This document shows positions 9,317-16,822 of a stretch of DNA of 64,000 nucleotides, in pieces. A program made the position numbers and the translations under genes. Each line of letters opens with the position of its first letter. Within the stretch, counting starts at the first letter, position 1. The notes under the pieces were generated by a model. That model did no database searches. It saw only the letters and a list, made by a program, of their open reading frames with translations, and was not told the origin of the DNA. Origin of the DNA: Acidobacteriota bacterium (GTDB lineage: Bacteria > Acidobacteriota > Holophagae > Holophagales > Holophagaceae); assembly GCA_016192145.1 (NCBI GenBank), contig JACPUT010000002.1, positions 124,001 to 188,000 of the forward strand, given 5' to 3'.

Positions 9317-9508
9317 GTGGCCGCCGGGGATCCCCGGGTGATCTGGAGTACGCATGGCGAGATGCGGGGAAGCTACCCGGAACTGGCCGAAGCCATTCCC
9401 TACATGCTGGCCTCCATGGAGACGCGCTTCGGCCGGGTGGCTGAATCGAAGGTGATGGTGACGAAGCGGCCCTGGGATGCCGAGGCGGAGCGGTTGAAGG
9501 CTCGTTAG
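9317..9508 (+). CDS. Short hypothetical protein
   Basis: A 63-aa frame from a GTG with neighbour-like codon use (GC-rich third positions) and a plausible protein sequence, including SYPELAEAIPYMLASMETRF. The open frame begins only about 45 bp earlier, after a TGA, so a much longer gene is impossible. It could be the surviving C-terminus of a decayed gene. No clear ribosome site precedes it. Its stop overlaps the stop of the convergent M23 gene by a few bases. Function unknown. Confidence 0.35.
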   Translation: MAAGDPRVIWSTHGEMRGSYPELAEAIPYMLASMETRFGRVAESKVMVTKRPWDAEAERLKAR

Positions 9509-10653
9509 CGGTACTTTCGCTTCAGCCACTTGTTGGGATCCTCCGGCTTGGCCTGGAGGCGCACTTCAAAGCCGAGGCGTGGCCCGTCCACGGTCTCGCC
9601 CACGGTGCCCACGGGATCACCCTGGTGGAGCACGGCGCCCTTGGCGACGATGATGCCCTGCAGGTGCTGGTAGAGGGTGAACCAGCCGCCGCCGTGATCG
9701 AGGATCACCATGGGGCCGTAGCTCTGGTAGGGCTCGGCGAAGATCACGCGGCCATCCGCCACGGCGGTGACGCGGGCGCCCACGGCGGCTTCGATGAGCA
9801 GGCCGCTCTGGATGCGCTTCGTCTTGTACCGGGGGTGGAGGTGCTCGCCGAAGGCCTCGGCGAGGGTGCCCTCCACGGGGCTGGGCAGGTCGCCGCGCAA
9901 TTCGGCGAACTTGAGGGCGGGCTCGAAGGCCTCGCTGCGGGGCACGCCCAGGAGCTTCGCCAGCATGCGCTCGAGCTGGAGGGCCTCCTCCGCCAGTTCG
10001 GCCTGCACCTGCCGTTGGGCGGCTTCATCCTGGGAAAGCCCATCGAGGTACTTTTGGAGTTCCTCTTCCGAGAGCCGGAGGGAGGCGCCCAAGGCCGCCG
10101 CCTGCTGCTCCTCCTGGCCCAGTCGCACGAGCACGGATTTGAGATCCTTCTCCTTGATGGCGAGGTCGCCCTGGAGGAGGGTGATGCGGTCCAGGCGCTT
10201 GCGCTCCTGGAGGCGCTGCCAGGCCAGCAACCGGCCCCGGTCCACGAAGGCCTGCAGATCTTGAAAGCCCGTGTAGATGCCAAAGGCGCCGAAGGGGCCC
10301 ACCGCCTGCATCCACCGCACCTGGCGGCGCAGATCCTCCCGGAGCTTCAGCATCTCGGATTGGATGCGCCCCTGGGCGGCGGTGATCTGATGCACCTCCG
10401 TCTGGGCCTGATCCCGGCGGAGGCGCGCGCCTTCCACCTGGGCCCGGGCCTGATCCCGGCGGAGGCTGATGCCCTGGATATCCACGAGGATGCCCTTGCG
10501 GCGCTTCTTGAGGGCGGAAACCTGCTGCTCCACCTGGGCCAGGCGGCCCTGCACCTCGGCGAGGCGACGCTTCAGCTCGGCGGGATCCTGCGGCGCGCTG
10601 CCCTGCTGGGCGGTGAGGCCCAGGGAGAGGCAGGAGAGGAGGATCCGCTTCAA
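9505..10653 (-). CDS. M23 peptidase / EnvC-like murein hydrolase activator
   Basis: Periplasmic protein of 382 aa, started at a TTG that gives a signal peptide (KRILLSCLSLGLTAQQG). The reading frame upstream lies inside the preceding gene. Long coiled coils (about residues 25-230) lead into a C-terminal LytM/M23 domain with GTLAEAFGEHLHPRYKTKR, AVGARVTAVADGRVIFA and ILDHGGGWFTLYQHL. Usual M23 catalytic residues are hard to place in full. Together with the coiled coil this suggests an EnvC/NlpD-type activator of amidases at cell division rather than an active endopeptidase. It follows the membrane-protein gene by 10 bp on the minus strand, so the two are co-transcribed. Confidence 0.82.
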   Translation of the reverse strand: MKRILLSCLSLGLTAQQGSAPQDPAELKRRLAEVQGRLAQVEQQVSALKKRRKGILVDIQGISLRRDQARAQVEGARLRRDQAQTEVHQITAAQGRIQSEMLKLREDLRRQVRWMQAVGPFGAFGIYTGFQDLQAFVDRGRLLAWQRLQERKRLDRITLLQGDLAIKEKDLKSVLVRLGQEEQQAAALGASLRLSEEELQKYLDGLSQDEAAQRQVQAELAEEALQLERMLAKLLGVPRSEAFEPALKFAELRGDLPSPVEGTLAEAFGEHLHPRYKTKRIQSGLLIEAAVGARVTAVADGRVIFAEPYQSYGPMVILDHGGGWFTLYQHLQGIIVAKGAVLHQGDPVGTVGETVDGPRLGFEVRLQAKPEDPNKWLKRKYR

Positions 10654-10663
10654 CGTGTGAAGG

Positions 10664-11443
10664 TCAAGCGCGCTTGGCCTTGCGGGGGCCCGAAGCGCCC
10701 GCCGCGGGTGCGGAAGCCATGGGGAGGAAGGCGAGGAGCACGCCCAGCAGCAGCGGCCCGCCAAGGGAGAGGGGCAGGGCCAGGGGGCTGAAGGGGTCGC
10801 TGGGAAGCTGGGCCATGGGCAGCAACTTGTGGAACACGTTGATCACCTGCACGGCCCCCTTGGTGAGGCCCATGTCTTCGCCGAAATCCAGGAAGAAGGA
10901 CAGCTTCGGCCCGAGCTCCCGCAGGAGGATCGTGAACAGCAGGGCCAGGCCCACGTTGGAGCGGAAGAGGCGCGCGAACACGGCGCCCCAGAGCAACAAC
11001 TGGAGGCCCAGCAGCAGGCCGTGGAGATCCGCGCGCAGCAGCTCGGGGGGGAAGGGCTCCTTGAGCAGGCGCAGGCAGAGGCTCCAGATGGGGAGGAGCG
11101 CCACCTGGCCCAGGAAGGCGCCGTGGATGAAGCCCCAGAAGGAACCGATGAACAGGCCCGTGGCGCGGTCACTGGCGGTGGCGGCCTGGGTGCGGGCCAC
11201 CAGGGGGAAGAAGCCCCCGAGCAGCATCACCAGGGAGCCGGCCCAGTACATGGCGGGCTGCAGATTGCCGATGGTGTAGTTGCGCAGGGTGTCCTGGCCC
11301 AGGGGCAGGGAGGTGCCGAAGACGAGGACCTGGCTGCCCTCAGGCCCCTGCACACCCTTCACGGCCATGAACACGAGGCCGGATAGGAACAGGAAGACCA
11401 GGGCCCACGCGATGCGCAGCTTGGAGGAACCGAACGCTTCCAT
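10664..11443 (-). CDS. Hypothetical polytopic membrane protein
   Basis: Membrane protein of 259 aa started at MEAFGSSKLR behind GGAG. The same frame stays open far upstream through the LOG gene, but that reading is not a fusion: it is an out-of-frame shadow there. Six or so hydrophobic helices are visible, starting at IAWALVFLFLSGLVFMAV. A charged C-terminal tail ends GPRKAKRA, fitting a cytoplasmic end. I do not recognise a family. It sits between the LOG gene and the M23/EnvC-like gene in one operon, which hints at an envelope role. Confidence 0.65.
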   Translation of the reverse strand: MEAFGSSKLRIAWALVFLFLSGLVFMAVKGVQGPEGSQVLVFGTSLPLGQDTLRNYTIGNLQPAMYWAGSLVMLLGGFFPLVARTQAATASDRATGLFIGSFWGFIHGAFLGQVALLPIWSLCLRLLKEPFPPELLRADLHGLLLGLQLLLWGAVFARLFRSNVGLALLFTILLRELGPKLSFFLDFGEDMGLTKGAVQVINVFHKLLPMAQLPSDPFSPLALPLSLGGPLLLGVLLAFLPMASAPAAGASGPRKAKRA

Positions 11444-11475
11444 GGGATCTCCGGGAATGGGACCAGTGTATCGAG

Positions 11476-12048
11476 CTAGGTCCACTTCGAGACGGCCCCC
11501 GGGGCCGCCCAGGTTTCCAGATCCTCCACGAGGGCCTGGGGGTCGGCGTGGGCCCGGAGCATGCCATGGTGCTGGGGCCGCACGAAGCCCTCGGCCTCGG
11601 CCCGGGCCACGAAGGTCAGCAGGGCGTCGTAGTAGCCGGCGGTGTTGAGCAGGGCCACGGGCTTCTGGTGTAGCCCCAGCTGGGCCCAGGTGAGGGCCTC
11701 GAAGGTCTCGTCCAGGGTGCCGAAGCCCCCGGGCAGCATGATGAAGCCGTCGCTGAGGTCCGCCATGAGGGCCTTCCGGCCGTGCATGGAGTGGACCGTG
11801 TGGAGGTGGGTGAGGCCCTGGTGGGCGATCTCCTTGGCCTCCATGAACTCCGGGATCACGCCGATGACCTCGCCTCCGGCGGCCAGGGCGGCATCCGCCA
11901 CGGCCCCCATGAGGCCCACCTGGGCTCCGCCATAGACGAGGGCGTGGCCCCGCCGGGCCAGGATCCCGCCCAGGGCCTCGGCGGCTTCCCGGAAGCGGGG
12001 ATCCGCGCCGAAGGTGGAACCCGTGAACACGGCAAAGGTTTGTGACAT
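11476..12048 (-). CDS. LOG family protein (TIGR00730, Rossman fold)
   Basis: Protein of 190 aa matching the LOG family, phosphoribohydrolases that release free bases from nucleoside 5'-monophosphates (cytokinin-type in characterised members). Visible motifs are the N-terminal VFTGSTFGAD nucleotide loop, LVYGGAQVGLMG, and the signature MLPGGFGTLDETFEAL with the PGGxGTxxE residues. The preceding MHGRKALM supplies the usual Arg/Lys pair. Length is normal. It heads a minus-strand operon with a membrane protein (32-bp gap) and an M23 protein. In bacteria the role is often nucleotide salvage or house-cleaning. Confidence 0.9.
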   Translation of the reverse strand: MSQTFAVFTGSTFGADPRFREAAEALGGILARRGHALVYGGAQVGLMGAVADAALAAGGEVIGVIPEFMEAKEIAHQGLTHLHTVHSMHGRKALMADLSDGFIMLPGGFGTLDETFEALTWAQLGLHQKPVALLNTAGYYDALLTFVARAEAEGFVRPQHHGMLRAHADPQALVEDLETWAAPGAVSKWT

Positions 12049-12130
12049 GTCCCATGATCACAGATCCGGCCCCTGGGGAAGGCTCCGGGCCTCGGGCCCG
12101 GTATCCTGGGGGTTCCGTCTTGGAGCCCCC

Positions 12131-13504
12131 ATGATCGCCGATCAGCTCACCCTTGAATCCCTCCAGTCCTTCGCGGCGGATCAGCGCGCGACCTTCGAGA
12201 GGGAGCTGAAGACCCTCGTGGAGATCCCTTCCGTGAGCGCCGATCCCGCCCGCAAGGGGGATGTCCGTCGCTGCGCCGAGGCGGCCGTGAGCCTCTTCGA
12301 GCGCCACGGCGGTAAGGCCGAGATCCTGGAGACGGAGGGCAACCCCCTCATCCACGGGTGGTTCGGCGAGGATGCCTCCCAGCGCACCATCACCGTGTAC
12401 AACCACATGGACGTGCAGCCCGCCAACGAGCCCGAGTGGGTGGCCGATCCCTTCACCTTCGTCATCGACGGCGACACCTACAAGGGCCGCGGCAGCACGG
12501 ATGACAAGGGCCCCGCCGTCACCGCCTTCTTCGGTGCCCTGGCCGCCAAGAAGGCCGGCGTGCCCCTCAACATCCATTTCCTCTGGGAGCTGGAGGAGGA
12601 GATCGGCAGCCCCAGCTTCGAGGGCGGCCTCATGCGCCACAAGGATCGCCTGAAGACGGACGCCATCGTCGTCTCAGACACGGTCTGGATCACCCGCGGC
12701 AAGCCCAGCACCCCCGCGGGCCTGCGCGGCCTCCAGGGCTTCCGCCTCACCCTGGAGACGGCGGATCACGACCTGCACTCTGGTGTGGTGGGCGGGGCCG
12801 CCCGCAACCCCCTCTCCGAGCTCATCACCCTCGTGGGCAAGATGCTCGACGGCAACACGGGCCAGGTGCTCCTCCCCGGCTTCTACGACGAGGTGATCCC
12901 CCCCTCCGCCGAGGAGCTGGAGGGCTGGAAGAATTCCGGTTTCACCACCGAGCAGTTCATGAAGGACCACATGCTCAAGGGCATCCGCGTTCAGGAGCCC
13001 ATCGAGGTGCTCAAGCGCGTGTGGGGCCAGCCCACCATGGAAGTGCACGGCGTCGTGGGCGGCTACACGGGCCCCGGCATCAAGAGCGCCGTGGCGCCCC
13101 GGGCCGAAGTGAAGGTGAGCTGCCGCCTGGTGCCCGCCATGGATTCCCACAAGGTGCTGGCTCGCGTGAAGGCCTTCGTGAAGCAGCACGCCCCTGACGT
13201 GGAAGTGCATGAGGAGCACGGCCTCGCGGCCTTCAAGGGCCACGTCACCGGCCAGTACGCCGAGGCCATCCGCGCCGCCTACAAGTTCGCCTTCAACGCC
13301 CCCTGCACCTTCACCCGCGAAGGCGGCTCCATCGGGGCCGTGAAGACCATGGAGGATGTGCTGGGCTGCGAAGTCTACTTCCTCGGCCTCAGCCTCCCCA
13401 GCCACGGCTACCACGCCCCCAACGAGAACTACGACTGGGAGCAGGCCTCCGGCGGCATGGTGGCCTTCGCCCACTACTTCGAGACCGTAAGCCGCTTCAA
13501 GTAA
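12131..13504 (+). CDS. M20 family dipeptidase
   Basis: Zinc dipeptidase of 457 aa, started at MIADQLTLES behind GGAG. Metal ligands are recognisable: His92 in YNHMDVQP, bridging Asp124 in GRGSTDDKGP, the catalytic WELEEEIGS Glu pair, Asp in VVSDT, and the C-terminal SLPSHGYHAPNE His. The dimerisation (lid) domain starts near LRGLQGFRLTLETADHDLHSGV. It hydrolyses dipeptides or related N-acyl amino acids in the cytosol. It stands alone, divergent from the LOG operon and followed by a strong hairpin. Confidence 0.92.
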   Translation: MIADQLTLESLQSFAADQRATFERELKTLVEIPSVSADPARKGDVRRCAEAAVSLFERHGGKAEILETEGNPLIHGWFGEDASQRTITVYNHMDVQPANEPEWVADPFTFVIDGDTYKGRGSTDDKGPAVTAFFGALAAKKAGVPLNIHFLWELEEEIGSPSFEGGLMRHKDRLKTDAIVVSDTVWITRGKPSTPAGLRGLQGFRLTLETADHDLHSGVVGGAARNPLSELITLVGKMLDGNTGQVLLPGFYDEVIPPSAEELEGWKNSGFTTEQFMKDHMLKGIRVQEPIEVLKRVWGQPTMEVHGVVGGYTGPGIKSAVAPRAEVKVSCRLVPAMDSHKVLARVKAFVKQHAPDVEVHEEHGLAAFKGHVTGQYAEAIRAAYKFAFNAPCTFTREGGSIGAVKTMEDVLGCEVYFLGLSLPSHGYHAPNENYDWEQASGGMVAFAHYFETVSRFK

Positions 13505-13531
13505 GCCACCCGACCGGACTGGCCCGGATTT

Positions 13532-13575
13532 CCTCGCCCACCTAAGCGCCCTACGGGGCGCGGAGGTGGGCGAGG
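13532..13575 (+). terminator. Strong hairpin after the M20 dipeptidase
   Basis: CCTCGCCCACCT pairs perfectly with AGGTGGGCGAGG around an inner GCGCC/GGCGC stem with a CTACG loop. No U-run follows, so either terminator or mRNA-stabilising stem. Confidence 0.65.
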
Positions 13576-13753
13576 GGATGAACGCGGGTCTAGCCCCCAG
13601 GGAGGCCGTGGCGACCTCGGGGCTGGCATTCAGCCCCCCCCTTTTCTGTCTGGTTGTCAGGTTGATGTCGGAATTGTGACGGAAGTCCAATGGGCCGAAC
13701 CGATCCTTCAGGGAAGCCTCCCGCACCGAGGCCGGAGCCACCCGAAGGCCGCC

Positions 13754-14938
13754 ATGATGTTGGAACCTAGCCAAATTGGGTGCCCTCTCCCCGACACCTA
13801 TTTCGCGCCCGCGGTCCGAGCCACGGAGGGGGAGTTAAGGGCCGCGGCCGAGGCCTGCCTCGCCCATCCCGTCGCCCGGTTCTTCATGCAGGCGGCCGGG
13901 GGCCTCGTGTTCATCCTGGATGGGCACCGCCAGGTGCTCGCGGTGAACGCCCAGGTGATGGCCCTGCTCGGCCCGGATGATCCCTCCCCCTTCGGACGCC
14001 GCCCCGGGGAGCTCTTCAATTGCATCCACGCGGTGGAAGGGCCAGGGGGGTGCGGCACTTCGCCATCCTGCGCCCACTGCGGGGCCGTGCTCTCCCTGCT
14101 CGCCTGCCAACGCACGGGGGAGACGGTCGAAGGCGAATGCCAACTTTCCCTCCGGCGCCACGGACGCCTGGAAGGGGCGGAGTACCGGATTCTGACGAGC
14201 CCCTTGGACGTGGGCCCCCACCGGCTCTTCGCGATGGTTCTGCAGGATCTCAGCGCCGGGAAGCGTCGGGAGGCCCTGGAGCGCCTCTTCTTCCACGACG
14301 TGGCCAACCTGATGCAGGGCATCCGGGGCTGGTCGGAGCTCGTCCTCGAAGGCGGCGCCACGGCCCAGCTGGCCGCCACCAAGTTGATCCACCTCCTGGA
14401 TCTCCTGGATCGGGAATTGAGGAGCCACCAGGACATGGCCTTGGCGGAGTCGGGGGAATTGACGCCGGATCTGAGGCCCATGCGCCCCTCGGAGGTGGTC
14501 GCGGAAGTGCGGGATTCCCTGGACCGCCACCCGGCCTCGCATGGCCATACGTTGGATCTGGACCTGGCGGCGGATCCCCTCCTCTTCACGGACCGGGACT
14601 TGCTCACCCGGGTGATCCGGAACATGGTCGTCAACGCCATGGAGGCCTGCCCCGCGGGGAGCGGCGTGCGGTTGGCGACTTCCCGCCGGGGAGAGCGGCT
14701 CCGGGTGGAGGTCGACAACCCCGGTGAGATCCCTCCCGAGATCCGCTCCCGCATCTTCCTCCGCTCCTTCAGCACCAAAGGGGCGACCGGGCGCGGCCTC
14801 GGGACCTACGCCATGAAGCTGTTCGGGGAGAACGTCCTGGGTGGGGAGGTGGGGTTCACCAGCGGGGAGGGGAAGACGGCGTTCTTCATCGAGCTCCCGT
14901 TGGTGGGGGCGCGGGCCGGCCGGCCCGTCGAGCGGTGA
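13754..14938 (+). CDS. Sensor histidine kinase with a cysteine-rich PAS-like domain
   Basis: Soluble kinase of 394 aa if started at the ATG pair at 13754; a GTG at 13676 would add 26 residues. A PAS-like domain (about 42-165) contains a cysteine cluster, C90, C100, C106 and C109, in FNCIH and GCGTSPSCAHCG. This type may bind zinc, heme or an Fe-S centre. The acceptor helix has LFFHDVANLMQGIRG (His181) and the ATPase domain has NMVVNAMEA, VDNPGEI and STKGATGRGLGTYAMKLF. No response regulator is adjacent, so it is an orphan. Redox or metal sensing is inferred from the cysteines only. Confidence 0.85.
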   Translation: MMLEPSQIGCPLPDTYFAPAVRATEGELRAAAEACLAHPVARFFMQAAGGLVFILDGHRQVLAVNAQVMALLGPDDPSPFGRRPGELFNCIHAVEGPGGCGTSPSCAHCGAVLSLLACQRTGETVEGECQLSLRRHGRLEGAEYRILTSPLDVGPHRLFAMVLQDLSAGKRREALERLFFHDVANLMQGIRGWSELVLEGGATAQLAATKLIHLLDLLDRELRSHQDMALAESGELTPDLRPMRPSEVVAEVRDSLDRHPASHGHTLDLDLAADPLLFTDRDLLTRVIRNMVVNAMEACPAGSGVRLATSRRGERLRVEVDNPGEIPPEIRSRIFLRSFSTKGATGRGLGTYAMKLFGENVLGGEVGFTSGEGKTAFFIELPLVGARAGRPVER

Positions 14939-14968
14939 GCGGCCCCCCCAAATCGGGGCGCTTCCGAC

Positions 14969-15000
14969 TTGACAAGGTATCAAAGTGATATCACTTTGAT
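14969..15000 (+). promoter_or_regulatory. Promoter-like TTGACA with a perfect 22-bp palindrome (operator)
   Basis: TTGACA at 14969-14974 is followed at 14979-15000 by ATCAAAGTGAT and its exact reverse complement ATCACTTTGAT. The palindrome lies where a -10 region and spacer should be, 16 bp before the SPFH start, so a bound dimer would block transcription. Confidence 0.75.
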
Positions 15001-15016
15001 TGCCCTGGAGGTCTCC

Positions 15017-15886
15017 ATGTTAAAAGAACGTTCCGCCCACACCCTCGGCGGGCTCTCGGTGCTGCTGCTGGGCCTGCTGGGCATCCTCGCCGCCGTGGCG
15101 CTGTTCATCTCCGCCATTGTGGCCAACGACCCCATGCGTCTCGCCTTCGCGGTGCCCCTGCTGGTGCTCTGCATCTTCGTGCTTACCGGCCTCTTCGTGG
15201 TGAATCCCAACGAGGCCATGGCCCTGCAGCTCTTCGGCGACTACCGCGGCACCGTGCGCCAGGAGGGCATGGCCTGGGCCAACCCCTTCCTCTCCAAGCG
15301 GAAGATCAGCACAAAGGTGCGCAGCTTCGAGAGCACGCACCTGAAGGTGAACGATCTGGATGGCAACCCCGTGGAGATCGCCGCCATCATCGTGTGGCGC
15401 GTGGTGGACACGGCCGAGGCCCTCTTCGAGGTGGAGGACTGCGAGAAGTTCGTGGCCGTGCAAAGCGAATCGGCCCTGCGCAGCCTCGCGGCCCACTTCC
15501 CCTACGACGCCCACGAGCCCGCCCAGCTGAGCCTCCGGGGCAGCACCGACGAGGTGGCCCACAAGCTGAAGGTGGAGCTCACCAAGGTGCTCTCCCAGGC
15601 CGGCGTGGAAGTCTCCGACGCCCGCATCAGCCACCTCGCCTACGCCCAGGAGATCGCCCAGGCCATGCTGCAGCGCCAGCAGGCCGGCGCCATCCTCGCC
15701 GCCCGGGCCCGCATCGTGGAAGGCGCCGTGGGCATGGTGGAGATGGCCCTCGAGCGCCTCGAGAAGGGTGGACACGTGGCCCTGGATGAGGAACGCAAGG
15801 CCGCCATGGTGAGCAACCTCCTCGTGGTGCTGTGCAGCGAGCGCGCCGCGGCCCCCGTGGTGAACACCGGTACGCTCTACCACTGA
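15017..15886 (+). CDS. SPFH domain (band 7) membrane protein
   Basis: Stomatin/flotillin-like protein of 289 aa, started at MLKERSAHT behind GGAGG. Two N-terminal membrane helices (about 12-37 and 42-62) are followed by an SPFH core with [37 protein letters not shown] and the [16 protein letters not shown] segment. The C-terminal helix includes the [26 protein letters not shown] pattern typical of band 7 proteins. It is first in an operon with a ribbon-helix-helix protein, an ABC ATPase and a permease. It may scaffold or stabilise that transporter in a membrane microdomain (inference). A palindromic operator precedes it. Confidence 0.9.
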   Translation: MLKERSAHTLGGLSVLLLGLLGILAAVALFISAIVANDPMRLAFAVPLLVLCIFVLTGLFVVNPNEAMALQLFGDYRGTVRQEGMAWANPFLSKRKISTKVRSFESTHLKVNDLDGNPVEIAAIIVWRVVDTAEALFEVEDCEKFVAVQSESALRSLAAHFPYDAHEPAQLSLRGSTDEVAHKLKVELTKVLSQAGVEVSDARISHLAYAQEIAQAMLQRQQAGAILAARARIVEGAVGMVEMALERLEKGGHVALDEERKAAMVSNLLVVLCSERAAAPVVNTGTLYH

Positions 15887-15893
15887 GATCCCC

Positions 15894-16073
15894 GTGGCCG
15901 AACGCAAATCCTTCCTCCTCCGGGTCGATCCCGAAGTGCTTGCCCAGCTCCAGGCCTGGGCGGGCGAGGACATGCGCAGCCTCAACGGCCACATCGAATT
16001 CCTCCTGCGGGAGGCCCTTCGCAAGGCGGGCCGCCTTCCCGAACCTACCTCCCCGCCCAAGGCCAAACGATGA
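15894..16073 (+). CDS. Arc-like ribbon-helix-helix DNA-binding protein (59 aa)
   Basis: Very small gene starting at GTG, 7 bp after the SPFH stop. The N-terminal strand SFLLRVDPEVLAQL and the following helix pair with RSLNGHIEFLLREALRKAGR are a textbook Arc/MetJ-type ribbon-helix-helix fold. The C-terminus is Pro/Lys-rich. Its stop overlaps the ATPase start (ATGA). Such proteins bind palindromic DNA as dimers, and a perfect palindrome stands at the head of this operon, so autoregulation is a reasonable inference. It is short enough to be missed by automated annotation. Confidence 0.88.
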   Translation: MAERKSFLLRVDPEVLAQLQAWAGEDMRSLNGHIEFLLREALRKAGRLPEPTSPPKAKR

Positions 16074-16822
16074 CCTACGAGCCTGCCCTCGAACTCACCG
16101 CCCTCACTAAGCGCTTCGGCGACAAGACGGCCGTGGATGACCTCTCCCTCTCGGTCCCTCGGGGCAGCTTCCTGGGCCTCCTGGGCCGCAACGGGGCGGG
16201 CAAGTCCACCACGCTGAAGATGGCCACGGGCCTGCTGCGGCCCACCTCCGGCACCGTGCGGGTGCTGGGCCTGGACATGGCGCAGGATCCCATCGCCATC
16301 AAGCGCCAGATCGGCACCATGCCGGAGGACATGGCCCTCCTCGACATGCTCACCGGGCCCCAGTACCTGCGCTTCGTGGGCCGCATGTACGGCCTGGAGG
16401 ACGGCGTCATCGATGGCCGCGCGGCTGAGCTCTTCGAGAAGTTGGATCTGGCGCCGGGCCCCAAGACCCTCATCGCCGACTACAGTTTCGGCATGAAGAA
16501 GAAGATCGCGTTGTGCGCGGCCATCCTGCACGGGCCCAAGCTGCTCTTCCTGGATGAACCCTTCGAGGGCATCGACGCCGTCACCAACCGCACCATCAAG
16601 GACATCCTGCTCTCGCTCCAATCGCGCGGCACCACGCTGGTGCTCACGAGCCACATCCTGGACGTGGTGGAGAAGCTCTGCCCCCTCATCGCCATCATCG
16701 ACGAGGGCCGCCTGAAGAGCTATGGCACCCTGGAGGAACTGCAGATGGGGGGCGAGAGCCTGGAGAGCCGCTTCGTGGATCTCGTGGGCGGCACCCGCAC
16801 GGGAGAGCTTTCATGGCTGTGA
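16070..16822 (+). CDS. ABC transporter ATP-binding protein
   Basis: Nucleotide-binding subunit of 250 aa with all core motifs: Walker A GRNGAGKST, Q-loop near KRQIGTMPEDM, signature SFGMKKKIALCAAIL, Walker B LLFLDEPFEGID and H-loop TSHILD. The signature is the degenerate form seen in ABC-2-type exporters (CcmA/NatA-like). It overlaps the RHH gene by ATGA and the permease gene by 10 bp, so the complex is translated from one message. Substrate is unknown; export of a lipid, antibiotic or ion is typical of the class. Confidence 0.93.
   Translation: MTYEPALELTALTKRFGDKTAVDDLSLSVPRGSFLGLLGRNGAGKSTTLKMATGLLRPTSGTVRVLGLDMAQDPIAIKRQIGTMPEDMALLDMLTGPQYLRFVGRMYGLEDGVIDGRAAELFEKLDLAPGPKTLIADYSFGMKKKIALCAAILHGPKLLFLDEPFEGIDAVTNRTIKDILLSLQSRGTTLVLTSHILDVVEKLCPLIAIIDEGRLKSYGTLEELQMGGESLESRFVDLVGGTRTGELSWL

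Noticed and set aside
10664-12640. Apparent fusion of a long upstream region with the membrane protein
   Set aside because: The upstream part is out of frame with the LOG gene and overlaps the M20 gene; the true start MEAFGSSKLR has its own ribosome site.
13578-13679. A 33-codon frame after the M20 hairpin
   Set aside because: No ribosome site of its own and no protein-like composition; it overlaps the hairpin tail.
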